Counted from the first letter of the stretch, positions 7,762-14,224 are shown. The stretch: 14,461 nucleotides of DNA from Chitinophagaceae bacterium (GCA_025963615.1 JAOQAL010000415.1:1-14461); one strand, 5' to 3'. Notes: generated by a model not told the origin, from the sequence alone. Numbers and translations are program-made.

Positions 7762-7776
7762 AATGAAAATTTCATT
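7762..7776. promoter_or_regulatory. 15-bp palindrome upstream of the MauE-like gene
   Basis: AATGAAA (7762-7768), one base, then TTTCATT (7770-7776). It lies 93-108 bases upstream of the MauE-like start and next to the Crp-type palindrome at 7783-7798, so it may be a second operator for that gene. Confidence 0.35.
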
Positions 7777-7782
7777 GGTAGG

Positions 7783-7798
7783 TGTGACGCAAATCACA
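7783..7798. promoter_or_regulatory. Crp-type palindrome TGTGA-N6-TCACA
   Basis: TGTGA (7783-7787), CGCAAA, TCACA (7794-7798). This is the exact core of the E. coli CRP site. It sits 25 bases past the stop of the Crp-like gene and 115 bases before the MauE-like start. Bacteroidota Crp homologues may read different sequences, so binding by the neighbouring regulator is inferred. Confidence 0.5.
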
Positions 7799-7823
7799 AT
7801 TGAAAATCGTTTTAAGGTGTTTT

Positions 7824-8390
7824 TTAGTTGCGGCTGATGTAACGGGTGAGGGTTTCCCTGGTTAGGTGGAGGTACGAAGCTATTATCCTGGCAGGCACTT
7901 TTTTAAAAAGGTTGGGACTTTTTGTGCGAAGTGTGATATACCTTTCTTCCGGTGGAAGGGCAATCAGTTTTTGAATTTCATATTCTTCCTGCTGATAGCG
8001 CAGCAGCATGTTTTTAATCAGGCCTGTTGTTTCGGGATATTTGATATCCAGTTCGCGTAGTGACGCATAGCTTAAGGTAATTAAGGTAGATGCATCGATG
8101 ATTTCTGTATAGAAATAAGATGGCACTGCATAATACCCTTGGTAAGAAAACAAGATATCATTGGCCTCCCAAAACCTGACTGTATGTTCATTGCCATGAT
8201 GATCATAGTAATAGTTTCTGATTAACCCTTTTTCTATGAAATAGATACGGTTTTCCTGTTGCCCGGCTGCATGAATGATCTGGTGGGTTTTATAATATTC
8301 TTCCTTCAACCTCCCTTCCAGTTCGGTAATTAACTCAGGCGACAGATCGCCATGTTCAGTAATGAATTTTATTAATTTTTCTGTATTCAT
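7824..8390 (-). CDS. Crp/Fnr-family transcriptional regulator
   Basis: This 188-residue regulator has an N-terminal cyclic-nucleotide-binding-type beta-roll (about 25-125), visible as the run IIHAAGQQENRIYFIEKGLI followed by HTVRFWEANDILFSY. A dimer helix follows (about 118-150), then a short C-terminal helix-turn-helix, VPARIIASYLHLTRETLTRY (about 166-185). The pattern 'LPPEERYITL..KSPNLFKKVPARIIASYLHLT' is very typical of Bacteroidota members. I see no Arg-Ser/Thr cAMP phosphate-binding motif, and no cysteine cluster for an Fe-S site, so the ligand is unknown. The TACCTTTG promoter box and one arm of a 16-base element lie upstream, shared in mirror form with the divergent synthase gene. It probably controls these neighbours; that is inference from arrangement. 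Confidence 0.88.
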   Translation of the reverse strand: MNTEKLIKFITEHGDLSPELITELEGRLKEEYYKTHQIIHAAGQQENRIYFIEKGLIRNYYYDHHGNEHTVRFWEANDILFSYQGYYAVPSYFYTEIIDASTLITLSYASLRELDIKYPETTGLIKNMLLRYQQEEYEIQKLIALPPEERYITLRTKSPNLFKKVPARIIASYLHLTRETLTRYISRN

Positions 8391-8467
8391 ATTACAGAGT
8401 TTTAATGGTTCAAGTTCTCATCAATTATATCATTAGCACGATAAATGGGCTTTTGAAAGAAAGGTTG

Positions 8468-8475
8468 CAAAGGTA
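8468..8475 (-). promoter_or_regulatory. -7 box (TACCTTTG) for the Crp-like gene
   Basis: On the minus strand TACCTTTG matches the Bacteroidota TAnnTTTG -7 consensus perfectly. A TTTG -33 element at the right distance is absent (T-rich sequence only), which suggests the promoter needs an activator. The transcript would have a leader of about 70 bases. Confidence 0.5.
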
Positions 8476-8488
8476 AAAGTCCAAAACC

Positions 8489-8566
8489 TTAAAAACCGGG
8501 ACATCGAAATATATTTCTTAATAGTTAACTGAATGGTAAAAAAAAGTATCATGTCCCAGTTTTTAA
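8489..8566. repeat. Mirror-image 16-base elements in a divergent promoter region
   Basis: TTAAAAACCGGGACAT (8489-8504) and ATGTCCCAGTTTTTAA (8551-8566) are inverted copies with one mismatch, separated by 46 bases. Read outwards, each copy is followed by a similar TTTTG-containing stretch and then by its own gene (Crp-like to the left, synthase to the right). This fits one regulator acting on both divergent promoters. A tiny inverted-repeat insertion is a less likely reading. Confidence 0.55.
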
Positions 8567-8611
8567 ATTTTGTGCGACTTATTTTTAGCTCTACATCTAT
8601 ATTTTATAAGT

Positions 8612-9913
8612 ATGAAGAGCATTGATTTTGCAAAAGCGAGCTTTAAGGATTTCGAGAATATACCGGGCCAGGACATTTATACTACAGCAAAGGAGTTTGT
8701 AGAATATCTCAATTTTCTAAAGGAAAATGGGCATCTCAACTACCGGATAGAATCACTCTCACCTGTTGGGCCCGAAATGAATTTGATATTACCAGGTGAT
8801 ACGCACCCCACATGGTGTGTGTGTTTGGTATCTAATGATTACCTCGGATTTAGCCAGCATCCATTAGTAAAAGCAGCTGTGATCAAAGGAGTGGAACAAT
8901 TTGGAACCGGCTCCGGGGCCTCGCCCGCAATTGGCGGGCATTTCGTTTATCATCAGCGGCTCGAAAAGAAAATTGCAGCATTCTATAAACGAACTGATGC
9001 CATTTTATATACCACGGGTTATACGGCCAACAGTGCAACATTGCAATGCCTGATGCACAAGGATGACCGCGATAAAGACCCGAATAAAAATGATCTGGCT
9101 ATCCTTGATATGAATGTACACGCCAGTGTTTTTGAAGGAGTGCTGACAACAACGGTGAAAACCTTTCTTCATAACGATCTGGTCATGCTGGAACATGTGC
9201 TCAAACATGCGCAGGATAACTATCGTACTAAAATGGTCATTATCGATGGCGTTTATAGCCAAGATGGTGATGTTGCACCCATTGATGAAATAGCAGAAAT
9301 AACCCATCGTTACGGCGCTTACCTGGTCGTTGATGATGCCCATGGCATCGGTGTAGTTGGTAATACCGGTCGCGGGGTAATTGAATTATACAATTCCTTT
9401 GATAAGGTCGATATCATCACCGGCACATTTAGCAAGGCGCTGGGTAATATCGGTGGCTACGTTATTGCCAGCCCAGAAATCATAATGTATTTAAAATATC
9501 AATCGAAGCAGCACTTGTTCTCAACAACGGCAACTCCCGCCGTTATGGGTATCCTAAAAGCTATTGAGCTGATCGATGAAGAGCCGGAATGGAAAGATCG
9601 CCTTTGGGGAAATATTGAATACCTCAAAAATGGCCTGATCCATTTAGGATTTGATGTTGGGTCAACTTCTTCAGCAGTAATACCGGTCAAGGTAGGCGAT
9701 ATCATGAAAACACTGGAAGCCGGGAGGCTATTGCTGAAGTTAGGTGTTTATACAAATCCTATCATGTATCCTGCTGTTTCCAAGAAAAATGCCAGGATAA
9801 GGATGAATGTAATGGCAACCCATACTAAAGCACATCTTGACAAAGTGCTGTATGCTTTTTCAGAAGTTGATAAGCAATTATTTATTTCCAATAAATTTCC
9901 TGGAGGCCTATAA
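8612..9913 (+). CDS. Alpha-oxoamine synthase (SPT/cysteate acyltransferase-like)
   Basis: This is a PLP-dependent enzyme of the family that condenses an amino acid with an acyl thioester and releases CO2. Visible features are the substrate-binding segment NDYLGFSQHP, the glycine-rich GTGSGASPAIGGHFVYHQRLE, H170 (DMNVHAS) stacking on the cofactor, D242 and H244 (VDDAHGIGVVG), and Schiff-base lysine K275 (TGTFSKALG). The ending INPxxYPAVSKKNARIRMNVMATHT-like region is also family-typical. I chose ATG 8612 (MKSIDFAK, 433 aa) over an upstream TTG at 8570 that adds a hydrophobic, unlike-family stretch. The closest relatives I recall in Bacteroidota are serine palmitoyltransferase-like enzymes for sphingolipids, and the cysteate-using enzyme for sulfonolipids. 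Sequence alone does not separate the two. The gene stands alone, divergent from the Crp-like regulator. Confidence 0.88.
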   Translation: MKSIDFAKASFKDFENIPGQDIYTTAKEFVEYLNFLKENGHLNYRIESLSPVGPEMNLILPGDTHPTWCVCLVSNDYLGFSQHPLVKAAVIKGVEQFGTGSGASPAIGGHFVYHQRLEKKIAAFYKRTDAILYTTGYTANSATLQCLMHKDDRDKDPNKNDLAILDMNVHASVFEGVLTTTVKTFLHNDLVMLEHVLKHAQDNYRTKMVIIDGVYSQDGDVAPIDEIAEITHRYGAYLVVDDAHGIGVVGNTGRGVIELYNSFDKVDIITGTFSKALGNIGGYVIASPEIIMYLKYQSKQHLFSTTATPAVMGILKAIELIDEEPEWKDRLWGNIEYLKNGLIHLGFDVGSTSSAVIPVKVGDIMKTLEAGRLLLKLGVYTNPIMYPAVSKKNARIRMNVMATHTKAHLDKVLYAFSEVDKQLFISNKFPGGL

Positions 9914-10111
9914 AATCAATACATCTTTTCTTAAATGTAATTTATGTTTACTAACCTACTCACCAGAAACAAATTTGAGTATCATTAACCATGCAATAAG
10001 TAATAAATGTAACTAAACAACTTACAAAGTATTAAATTATTTTCAAGCTACTGCTTTATGTCAGCAACCCCAATTATTTATTGCAAATGAAAAATCTATC
10101 TGAAGTTAATT

Positions 10112-11293
10112 ATGAATTTTTTATCCGAACAGATTCAGCTTTTTGTAACGGATTCATTAAATCCACAAAAATTCGCTGGACATCATTTTTCAAATATAGA
10201 GTTTGAGAATTGGCAAGACTTTTTGAAAAAAGAGATAGCCGCATTACGATATAACCTTAGTTTATTACCTGATCCGAAAAACAGGAAAAATAAAGCGGAA
10301 ATCGTAACCTATATTAATCAAATTGTTGATTTAAGTAATACCATTTACGGTTATCTTACCAAGCTCTATCCGGTTTGGAAAAGCCATCCCCAGGCCGATC
10401 AGATCAGATTAAATTACCACTATTCCTTAAATTCTTTTGAAGAACTGATAAACAAGCTTGCCGCGTCGTTTATCAGGATAAGGGGATTAGTGAGAATAAC
10501 CAATTATAGCCTCCCGCAGGCAATAATGGGACTTAAACAAAAGCTCAAATTATTGACTGCGCACCTATATCTCAGTAATATCGATGAAAGATTACAAGAA
10601 ATTCTCCTGACCGGTTTTACACAGCTTATGAACCAGAAAAATATTAGGCCGGTTGACCAGGATTATCTTACTCATTTATCCTTACTCATTTTGAATGAAA
10701 AAGAGTTGGATACCCGGCCCCTGATGGATCTGTTAATTGCCAATGATTTCAATTTGCCCGAATTTTTCCATTATTGTATTAACTACTGGCGTAAACGCAT
10801 GTCGGAAATCCCTGGCCTGCATGAGCAACTGGAAATGCTCATCACGGAAAAGGATCTTTTATTCAATACTCATATTAAAAAGGGTTTAAGAATGCCGGAT
10901 GGGTCATCCGAGCTTTATAAAGACCTCGATCAATTTCTTTCCGAAAAGTATGCCTACGTAAAAAGCCTGCTCCGTGTCCGGAGAGAAGCCATCATGGATA
11001 AGGAAAAGGCAAAAGCCGGTATCCGGTTTTTAATGAATTTGCCGGTACCCCAATTTGGCTTATTTATCAGGATGCAGATTGAAAAGGGTTTATTACCAAA
11101 AGAGAATGTCGGTGATCTGTTCAGCTTTTTTGCACTCCATTTTTATACGCCCAATACCGTCTTTATGTCTGCGGACAGTTTGCAAAAGAAATCCACCGAT
11201 GTAGAATTTTCGACTGCTCAAAAAATGAAGGGGCAACTCATAGGCATGCTGAATTGGTTGAATTCTAATTTTAACTTATCGAATTACAATTAA
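10112..11293 (+). CDS. Unrecognised 393-aa helical cytoplasmic protein
   Basis: I do not recognise this family. The product has no signal peptide or membrane segment, is rich in Leu, Lys, Asn and Ile, and looks almost wholly helical. Its last 75 residues (GLFIRMQIEKGLLPKENVGDL ... ADSLQKKS ... KGQLIGMLNWLNSN) follow a layout seen in C-terminal parts of RteC-like and other conjugative-transposon proteins. A bulky residue run is followed by 'F...FY', 'SL..K' and a final amphipathic helix. This likeness is weak. The gene is preceded by 198 AT-rich bases and ends 5 bases before a convergent small gene. Its position at the left side of the mobile-element block suggests an accessory or regulatory gene of that element, or a chromosomal gene beside it. 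Confidence 0.75.
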   Translation: MNFLSEQIQLFVTDSLNPQKFAGHHFSNIEFENWQDFLKKEIAALRYNLSLLPDPKNRKNKAEIVTYINQIVDLSNTIYGYLTKLYPVWKSHPQADQIRLNYHYSLNSFEELINKLAASFIRIRGLVRITNYSLPQAIMGLKQKLKLLTAHLYLSNIDERLQEILLTGFTQLMNQKNIRPVDQDYLTHLSLLILNEKELDTRPLMDLLIANDFNLPEFFHYCINYWRKRMSEIPGLHEQLEMLITEKDLLFNTHIKKGLRMPDGSSELYKDLDQFLSEKYAYVKSLLRVRREAIMDKEKAKAGIRFLMNLPVPQFGLFIRMQIEKGLLPKENVGDLFSFFALHFYTPNTVFMSADSLQKKSTDVEFSTAQKMKGQLIGMLNWLNSNFNLSNYN

Positions 11294-11298
11294 GCTGA

Positions 11299-11529
11299 TC
11301 AGGATAGTTGGTTTTCCTGAAATTGCCGAAGCAGACCCTGTTCCTGAAGCAGATCAAGCATATCCGCGTACCACAGGAAAGTAAACTCTTTATGCTTTTT
11401 GAGTTTAGCGAGATTTACATGCATCACATCCCCAAGATTATGTAACCCCAGCCGTTCTGCCTGCTGGATAAATTGATTCCCCACGCCAAGCGTTGAAAAG
11501 GAACAATTAAGCTTACTTACATCTACCAT
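11299..11529 (-). CDS. Small protein resembling RNA polymerase alpha C-terminal domain
   Basis: This 76-residue protein reads like a stand-alone helix-hairpin-helix fold of the alpha-CTD kind: an N-terminal strand-like part, then STLGVGNQFIQQAERLGLHN LGDV (about 12-36), and a second segment LKKHKEFTFLWYADMLDLLQEQGLL. In the true alpha-CTD the pattern 'L.LS.R..N.L...gi.tv.dLl' contacts DNA and activators. Here only the 'A..LGL.nLGDV' part is well kept. The gene is convergent with the 393-aa gene (5-base gap) and divergent from the XRE gene, with a TAGGTTTG box and a palindromic operator upstream. It may be a small DNA-binding accessory protein; the function is not known. Confidence 0.65.
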   Translation of the reverse strand: MVDVSKLNCSFSTLGVGNQFIQQAERLGLHNLGDVMHVNLAKLKKHKEFTFLWYADMLDLLQEQGLLRQFQENQLS

Positions 11530-11580
11530 TATTGGAAACTAATTTACAATTTGAATATATCAAAATTGATTATTAAGATA

Positions 11581-11588
11581 CAAACCTA
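11581..11588 (-). promoter_or_regulatory. -7 box (TAGGTTTG) for the alpha-CTD-like gene
   Basis: The minus strand reads TAGGTTTG, a perfect TAnnTTTG match, 52 bases upstream of the start codon at 11527-11529. No TTTG -33 element is present at normal spacing; the palindrome 11605-11622 occupies that place. Confidence 0.5.
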
Positions 11589-11604
11589 AAAACAAAAAAC
11601 TGGA

Positions 11605-11622
11605 TATGAAATATACTTCATA
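11605..11622. promoter_or_regulatory. Palindromic operator TATGAA-N6-TTCATA
   Basis: TATGAA (11605-11610) and TTCATA (11617-11622) flank ATATAC, itself centred on TATA, giving an 18-base near-palindrome. It lies just upstream of the minus-strand -7 box (11581-11588) and 33 bases before the XRE start codon. That is the classic place for a repressor to control both its own gene and the divergent one. Confidence 0.5.
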
Positions 11623-11655
11623 CTAAACGACGTAATTGTATCGCACATTCGTTGC

Positions 11656-11892
11656 GTGAAGAACGTCCGTAACCAAACCCTTATTAATGCACTTGGCCAA
11701 AGGGTCAGAATCCTTAGAATTGAAAAAAAGCTATCTATGGAAAGACTTGCCGAATTATCAGAAATAGATTACCGCCAGGTATCCTATGTAGAACTGGGCC
11801 AAACCGATGCCTCCATCAGTACTTTATCAGCATTATGTAAAGGCCTCGAAATATCTTTGGCCGAATTAATGAACTCCGACGAATTGAAGTAA
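11656..11892 (+). CDS. XRE-family helix-turn-helix regulator, 78 aa
   Basis: This is a single-domain Cro/C1-type DNA-binding protein. The domain fills residues about 8-70. Helix 1 is LGQRVRILRIEKKLS, the turn helix MERLAELSEI, the recognition helix DYRQVSYVELGQ, and then the conserved ISTLSALCKGLEISLAELM. The start is GTG at 11656, since the first in-frame ATG lies inside the domain. Short XRE proteins of this kind are common repressors in mobile elements. It is divergent from the alpha-CTD-like gene, with the palindrome at 11605-11622 between them. A 474-base noncoding region follows before the primase-like gene. Confidence 0.88.
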   Translation: MKNVRNQTLINALGQRVRILRIEKKLSMERLAELSEIDYRQVSYVELGQTDASISTLSALCKGLEISLAELMNSDELK

Positions 11893-11953
11893 TGTCCTAT
11901 TTATCAACCAATTAAATAACTTCTCTCCTTTAAAATTTCCTGCCTGCCGGAGG

Positions 11954-11979
11954 GGGGGTGAAAACTTTGTTTCACCCCC
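11954..11979. repeat. Strong 10-bp hairpin after the XRE gene
   Basis: GGGGGTGAAA (11954-11963) and TTTCACCCCC (11970-11979) are perfectly complementary around a 6-base loop. The stem starts 61 bases after the XRE stop. Only TTT follows on the plus strand, so it is a weak terminator at best. It opens the inverted-repeat-rich region that runs to 12340. Confidence 0.6.
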
Positions 11980-12023
11980 TTTCACTGGTTGCGCATCTCC
12001 ATATCCGCTTGCTTTGTCCCTAT

Positions 12024-12062
12024 GATTATCACGATGATAATCGGTCAATCAGCCTGGCTGAT
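12024..12062. repeat. Two adjacent palindromes
   Basis: GATTATCA-CGA-TGATAATC (12024-12042) is a perfect 8-bp inverted repeat with a 3-base centre. Five bases later ATCAGCC-T-GGCTGAT (12048-12062) is a perfect 7-bp inverted repeat with a 1-base centre. Such short centres suit protein-binding sites in DNA better than RNA hairpins. They could be operator, replication-origin or transfer-origin sites. Confidence 0.6.
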
Positions 12063-12079
12063 GATAAAAACGAGCGTTA

Positions 12080-12320
12080 TTTGACATTAGGGGATAAAGC
12101 ATTATCCGGCGAAGAGCTGGAAATTTCGCGAAGGTGAGCGTAAAGCCGCAAAACTGAAAGCGCGAAGGCAGGTGAATAGCCCGGATCGTAGGATCTGACG
12201 TGAGTAATCCCGAATAATATATACCGGCAGAAGCGAATTATCGGGCTCGATACCCGCTGCCGGTACACAAAGCTTCTCCAAAGCTTAGGCACCTTTCTTC
12301 CACGAACAGGTGCTTTTTTT
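12080..12320 (+). ncRNA. Candidate structured noncoding RNA ending at a terminator
   Basis: No coding frame on the plus strand covers this stretch, but it holds many complementary segments. GGATAA (12092-12097) pairs with TTATCC (12102-12107). TACCGGCAG (12222-12230) pairs with CTGCCGGTA (12257-12265), and inside that loop CGGG (12242-12245) can pair with CCCG (12253-12256). AGCCCG (12178-12183) can instead pair with CGGGCT (12242-12247), giving mutually exclusive folds. CGCGAAGG occurs twice (12127-12134 and 12161-12168). The stretch closes with a terminator at 12287-12320. The 5' end is a guess; no TAnnTTTG promoter is evident. It could be a free RNA, a leader of the primase operon, or a DNA-level origin. 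I cannot match it to a known RNA family. Confidence 0.4.
12287..12320 (+). terminator. Intrinsic terminator upstream of the primase-like gene
   Basis: AGGCACCT (12287-12294) pairs with AGGTGCTT (12308-12315, including one G-T pair), with the T-tract running to 12320 and then ATTTTTT. It stops plus-strand transcription 47 bases before the primase-like start codon. Confidence 0.75.
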
Positions 12321-12327
12321 ATTTTTT

Positions 12328-12340
12328 GCCGGTAACCGGC
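12328..12340. promoter_or_regulatory. 13-bp palindrome before the primase-like gene
   Basis: GCCGGT-A-ACCGGC lies 26 bases before the start codon. The motif TGCCGGTA here (12327-12334) repeats that at 12258-12265, so the upstream ACCGGCA arm could pair with either copy. It may be an operator or part of the RNA switch. Confidence 0.4.
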
Positions 12341-12366
12341 TATCTGTTTAACTCAAATTTATTTTT

Positions 12367-13308
12367 ATGTCAAAGTTATTAACCGCCAGGGAGCTGAAGG
12401 AACAAGCGTCTTTGGTAGACCTGTTAAGCCGTTTGGGATATCAGCCTGTCCCTAAAAGAGGCCGTGAAAAGATGTACATCAGCATGCTTCGGGATAATGA
12501 TAGCAATCCCTCCTTTAGTGTGAATGATGGCCTCGGCGTTTGGTTCGACCATGGTGCCGGAAAAGGTGGGAACATTATTGATTTTGGGTTAGCTTATTGG
12601 AAGCACCTGGGATTTAACGAGGTCGTAAAAAAGATCCAGGACGTTTGCGCTATTGAAGCAGCGGTACCCAAAGTGTTGCGCCCACGAAAGCCCGTAAAGG
12701 TCACCCATGTAGTTGAAAAGGTCCGGCCATTGGGTGCACATCCCGCTATTACCGATTATCTTAAAAGTCGCGGGGTATTTGATGTTGCCAAATTTTATCT
12801 CAGCGAGGTCTATTACTTTGTAGAGGATGAAAATGATATCCGTAAGCATTACTTCGCCGCAGGCTGGCCCAATGAAAACAACTCCTGGGAAGTTCGTAAC
12901 CGGTATTTTAAAGGTTGCATGGGGCACAAAGGCATTACCATTATTCCGGGGCACCCCAAAAAAGCGGCCCTGTTCGAAGGCTTTCTTGACTTTTTAAGCT
13001 GGCGTTATGAAAACCCCGAAGCAGACCACAGCATCATTGTCTTAAACACGCTGAACTTATTACACCAGGGGATTAACAAAGCTAAGGCCTACTCTTCACT
13101 GGACATTTTCTTTGACCGTGATAAGGCTGGAAAAACAGCCAGCAGGGATTTTATAAAAGCTTTACCTTATGCGACCGACCGGTCATCAGTCTACGAAGGC
13201 TTTAATGATTACAATGATAAGTTAAAGGCGCAGCTGAAAGCTGCCCCGACCGAGCAAGGAACGCCTACTAATTTCTTTGCAAATGTTAAGGTCCCTTTTG
13301 CAAGGTAG
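12367..13308 (+). CDS. Toprim primase-like protein of a mobile element
   Basis: This 313-residue protein has the layout of DnaG-like primases carried by Bacteroidota mobile elements. Residues about 15-95 match the zinc-finger CHC2 fold (YISMLRDNDSNPSFSVN ... WFDHGAGKGGNIIDF) but lack the usual Cys/His zinc ligands. The Toprim domain spans about 185-290. Its catalytic glutamate is E204 (LFEGFLDFLS) and its metal-binding pair is D250-R-D252 (IFFDRDKAG). Toprim acidic residues bind magnesium for primer synthesis or strand cleavage. The missing zinc ligands suggest DNA recognition differs from DnaG. The methyltransferase gene follows after 5 bases, so the two are likely one operon. It probably serves replication of the transferred single strand; that is inference. 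Confidence 0.85.
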   Translation: MSKLLTARELKEQASLVDLLSRLGYQPVPKRGREKMYISMLRDNDSNPSFSVNDGLGVWFDHGAGKGGNIIDFGLAYWKHLGFNEVVKKIQDVCAIEAAVPKVLRPRKPVKVTHVVEKVRPLGAHPAITDYLKSRGVFDVAKFYLSEVYYFVEDENDIRKHYFAAGWPNENNSWEVRNRYFKGCMGHKGITIIPGHPKKAALFEGFLDFLSWRYENPEADHSIIVLNTLNLLHQGINKAKAYSSLDIFFDRDKAGKTASRDFIKALPYATDRSSVYEGFNDYNDKLKAQLKAAPTEQGTPTNFFANVKVPFAR

Positions 13309-13313
13309 GGTTT

Positions 13314-14147
13314 ATGTCATTAACGCTTGAACCCTATTTAAATACCGTAATTGAGGGTGATTGCCTGGATATTATGGGAGAATTTCCGGATAGCTCAATC
13401 GATCTGATTTTATGTGATCTGCCTTATGGCACCACATCGAACCCCTGGGATGTCCCTATTGATTTCCCCCTATTATGGCAGCAGTATAAACGGATCATCA
13501 AACCCAATGGTGTTATCGCACTTACCGCCGCAGGGTTTTTTACAGGCACGGTAATACTAAGCAATCCCGAGTGGTTTAAATATAAGATCGTCTGGATAAA
13601 GTCCAAATCAACTAATTTTCTGAATGCCAAAAAACAACCGCTTAGAAGGCATGAGGATATCTGTATCTTTTATAATAAGCAACCGCCCTACCACCCGCAA
13701 ATGATACCCGGCAAGGCCTACAACAAGGGCTGGCGTCGGGAACAGTCCACCGGATGTTATGGCAAGTATAATCCTTCTCATGCCATCAGCGATGGTAATC
13801 GTTACCCGTTTGATGTTTTGTTTTTTGACGGGGAAGAACCCGACGATTGGTTTTATTGTAAAACATGTGAGCATGAGGAAACGAGGCCTTATCACCCAAC
13901 TCAAAAGCCGGTTGACCTTGGCCGCTACCTCATCCGCACGTTTACCAAGCCCGGAGCCGTGGTGTTAGACAATGCCTGCGGCTGTGGTTCTTTTCTGATT
14001 TCAGCCATTCGCGAAGCACGAAATTTTATCGGCATTGAGAAAAATAACGGTGCCTATCACCAAAAGGTTAAACCCATAGATTTCGTAAAAATAGCCAGGT
14101 CGCGGATAGCGGCAGAGCCGCCACCCAACTTCTTATTTAATGGTTGA
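13314..14147 (+). CDS. Orphan beta-class DNA methyltransferase (N6-A or N4-C)
   Basis: This 277-residue protein is an S-adenosylmethionine-dependent DNA amino-methyltransferase. The catalytic motif IV, D35-L-P-Y38 (ILCDLPYGT), comes first, and the SAM-binding motif I, D219-N-A-C-G-C-G (VVLDNACGCGSFLISA), comes near the C-terminus. That order defines the beta class. The family signature HPTQKPVDL starts at H194. DLPY instead of DPPY is a recognised variant. A C182-K-T-C185 pair lies in the recognition region. No restriction endonuclease gene is adjacent, so it probably guards the element against host restriction or marks its DNA, rather than forming a restriction system. It starts 5 bases after the primase-like stop. 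The target sequence cannot be read from the protein. Confidence 0.88.
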   Translation: MSLTLEPYLNTVIEGDCLDIMGEFPDSSIDLILCDLPYGTTSNPWDVPIDFPLLWQQYKRIIKPNGVIALTAAGFFTGTVILSNPEWFKYKIVWIKSKSTNFLNAKKQPLRRHEDICIFYNKQPPYHPQMIPGKAYNKGWRREQSTGCYGKYNPSHAISDGNRYPFDVLFFDGEEPDDWFYCKTCEHEETRPYHPTQKPVDLGRYLIRTFTKPGAVVLDNACGCGSFLISAIREARNFIGIEKNNGAYHQKVKPIDFVKIARSRIAAEPPPNFLFNG

Positions 14148-14172
14148 AACCCCAAATTGATAATCAGGATTT

Positions 14173-14224
14173 CCGTTGCTTTTGCAACGGCAAGATGTCT
14201 TTTTGTTTCACAAAAAGTCTCTTG
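14173..14224. other. Hairpin cluster, candidate origin of transfer
   Basis: CCGTTGC-TTTT-GCAACGG (14173-14190) is a perfect 7-bp hairpin. Directly after it CAAGA (14191-14195) pairs with TCTTG (14220-14224), and CTTTTTG (14199-14205) with CAAAAAG (14211-14217), forming an interrupted stem. The cluster ends 43 bases before the MobC-like start codon, and origins of transfer typically lie next to relaxosome genes with such inverted repeats. A C/G-rich stretch (14225-14237) follows. The nick site cannot be located. Confidence 0.45.

Noticed and set aside
8489..8566. A 78-base miniature inverted-repeat transposon.
   Set aside because: TTAA at both ends is part of the repeat, and no separate target duplication is visible. 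The symmetric position relative to two divergent genes favours a regulatory reading.
8570..8611. A TTG start giving 14 extra residues on the synthase.
   Set aside because: The added residues are hydrophobic and unlike the cytosolic family, and would start inside the likely promoter. ATG 8612 gives the expected N-terminus.
12077..12292. A 71-codon minus-strand frame across the structured region.
   Set aside because: It has no recognisable domain and is Ser/Arg-rich, and it lies over inverted repeats and a plus-strand terminator. Conservation of such a frame would more likely reflect the nucleic acid structure.
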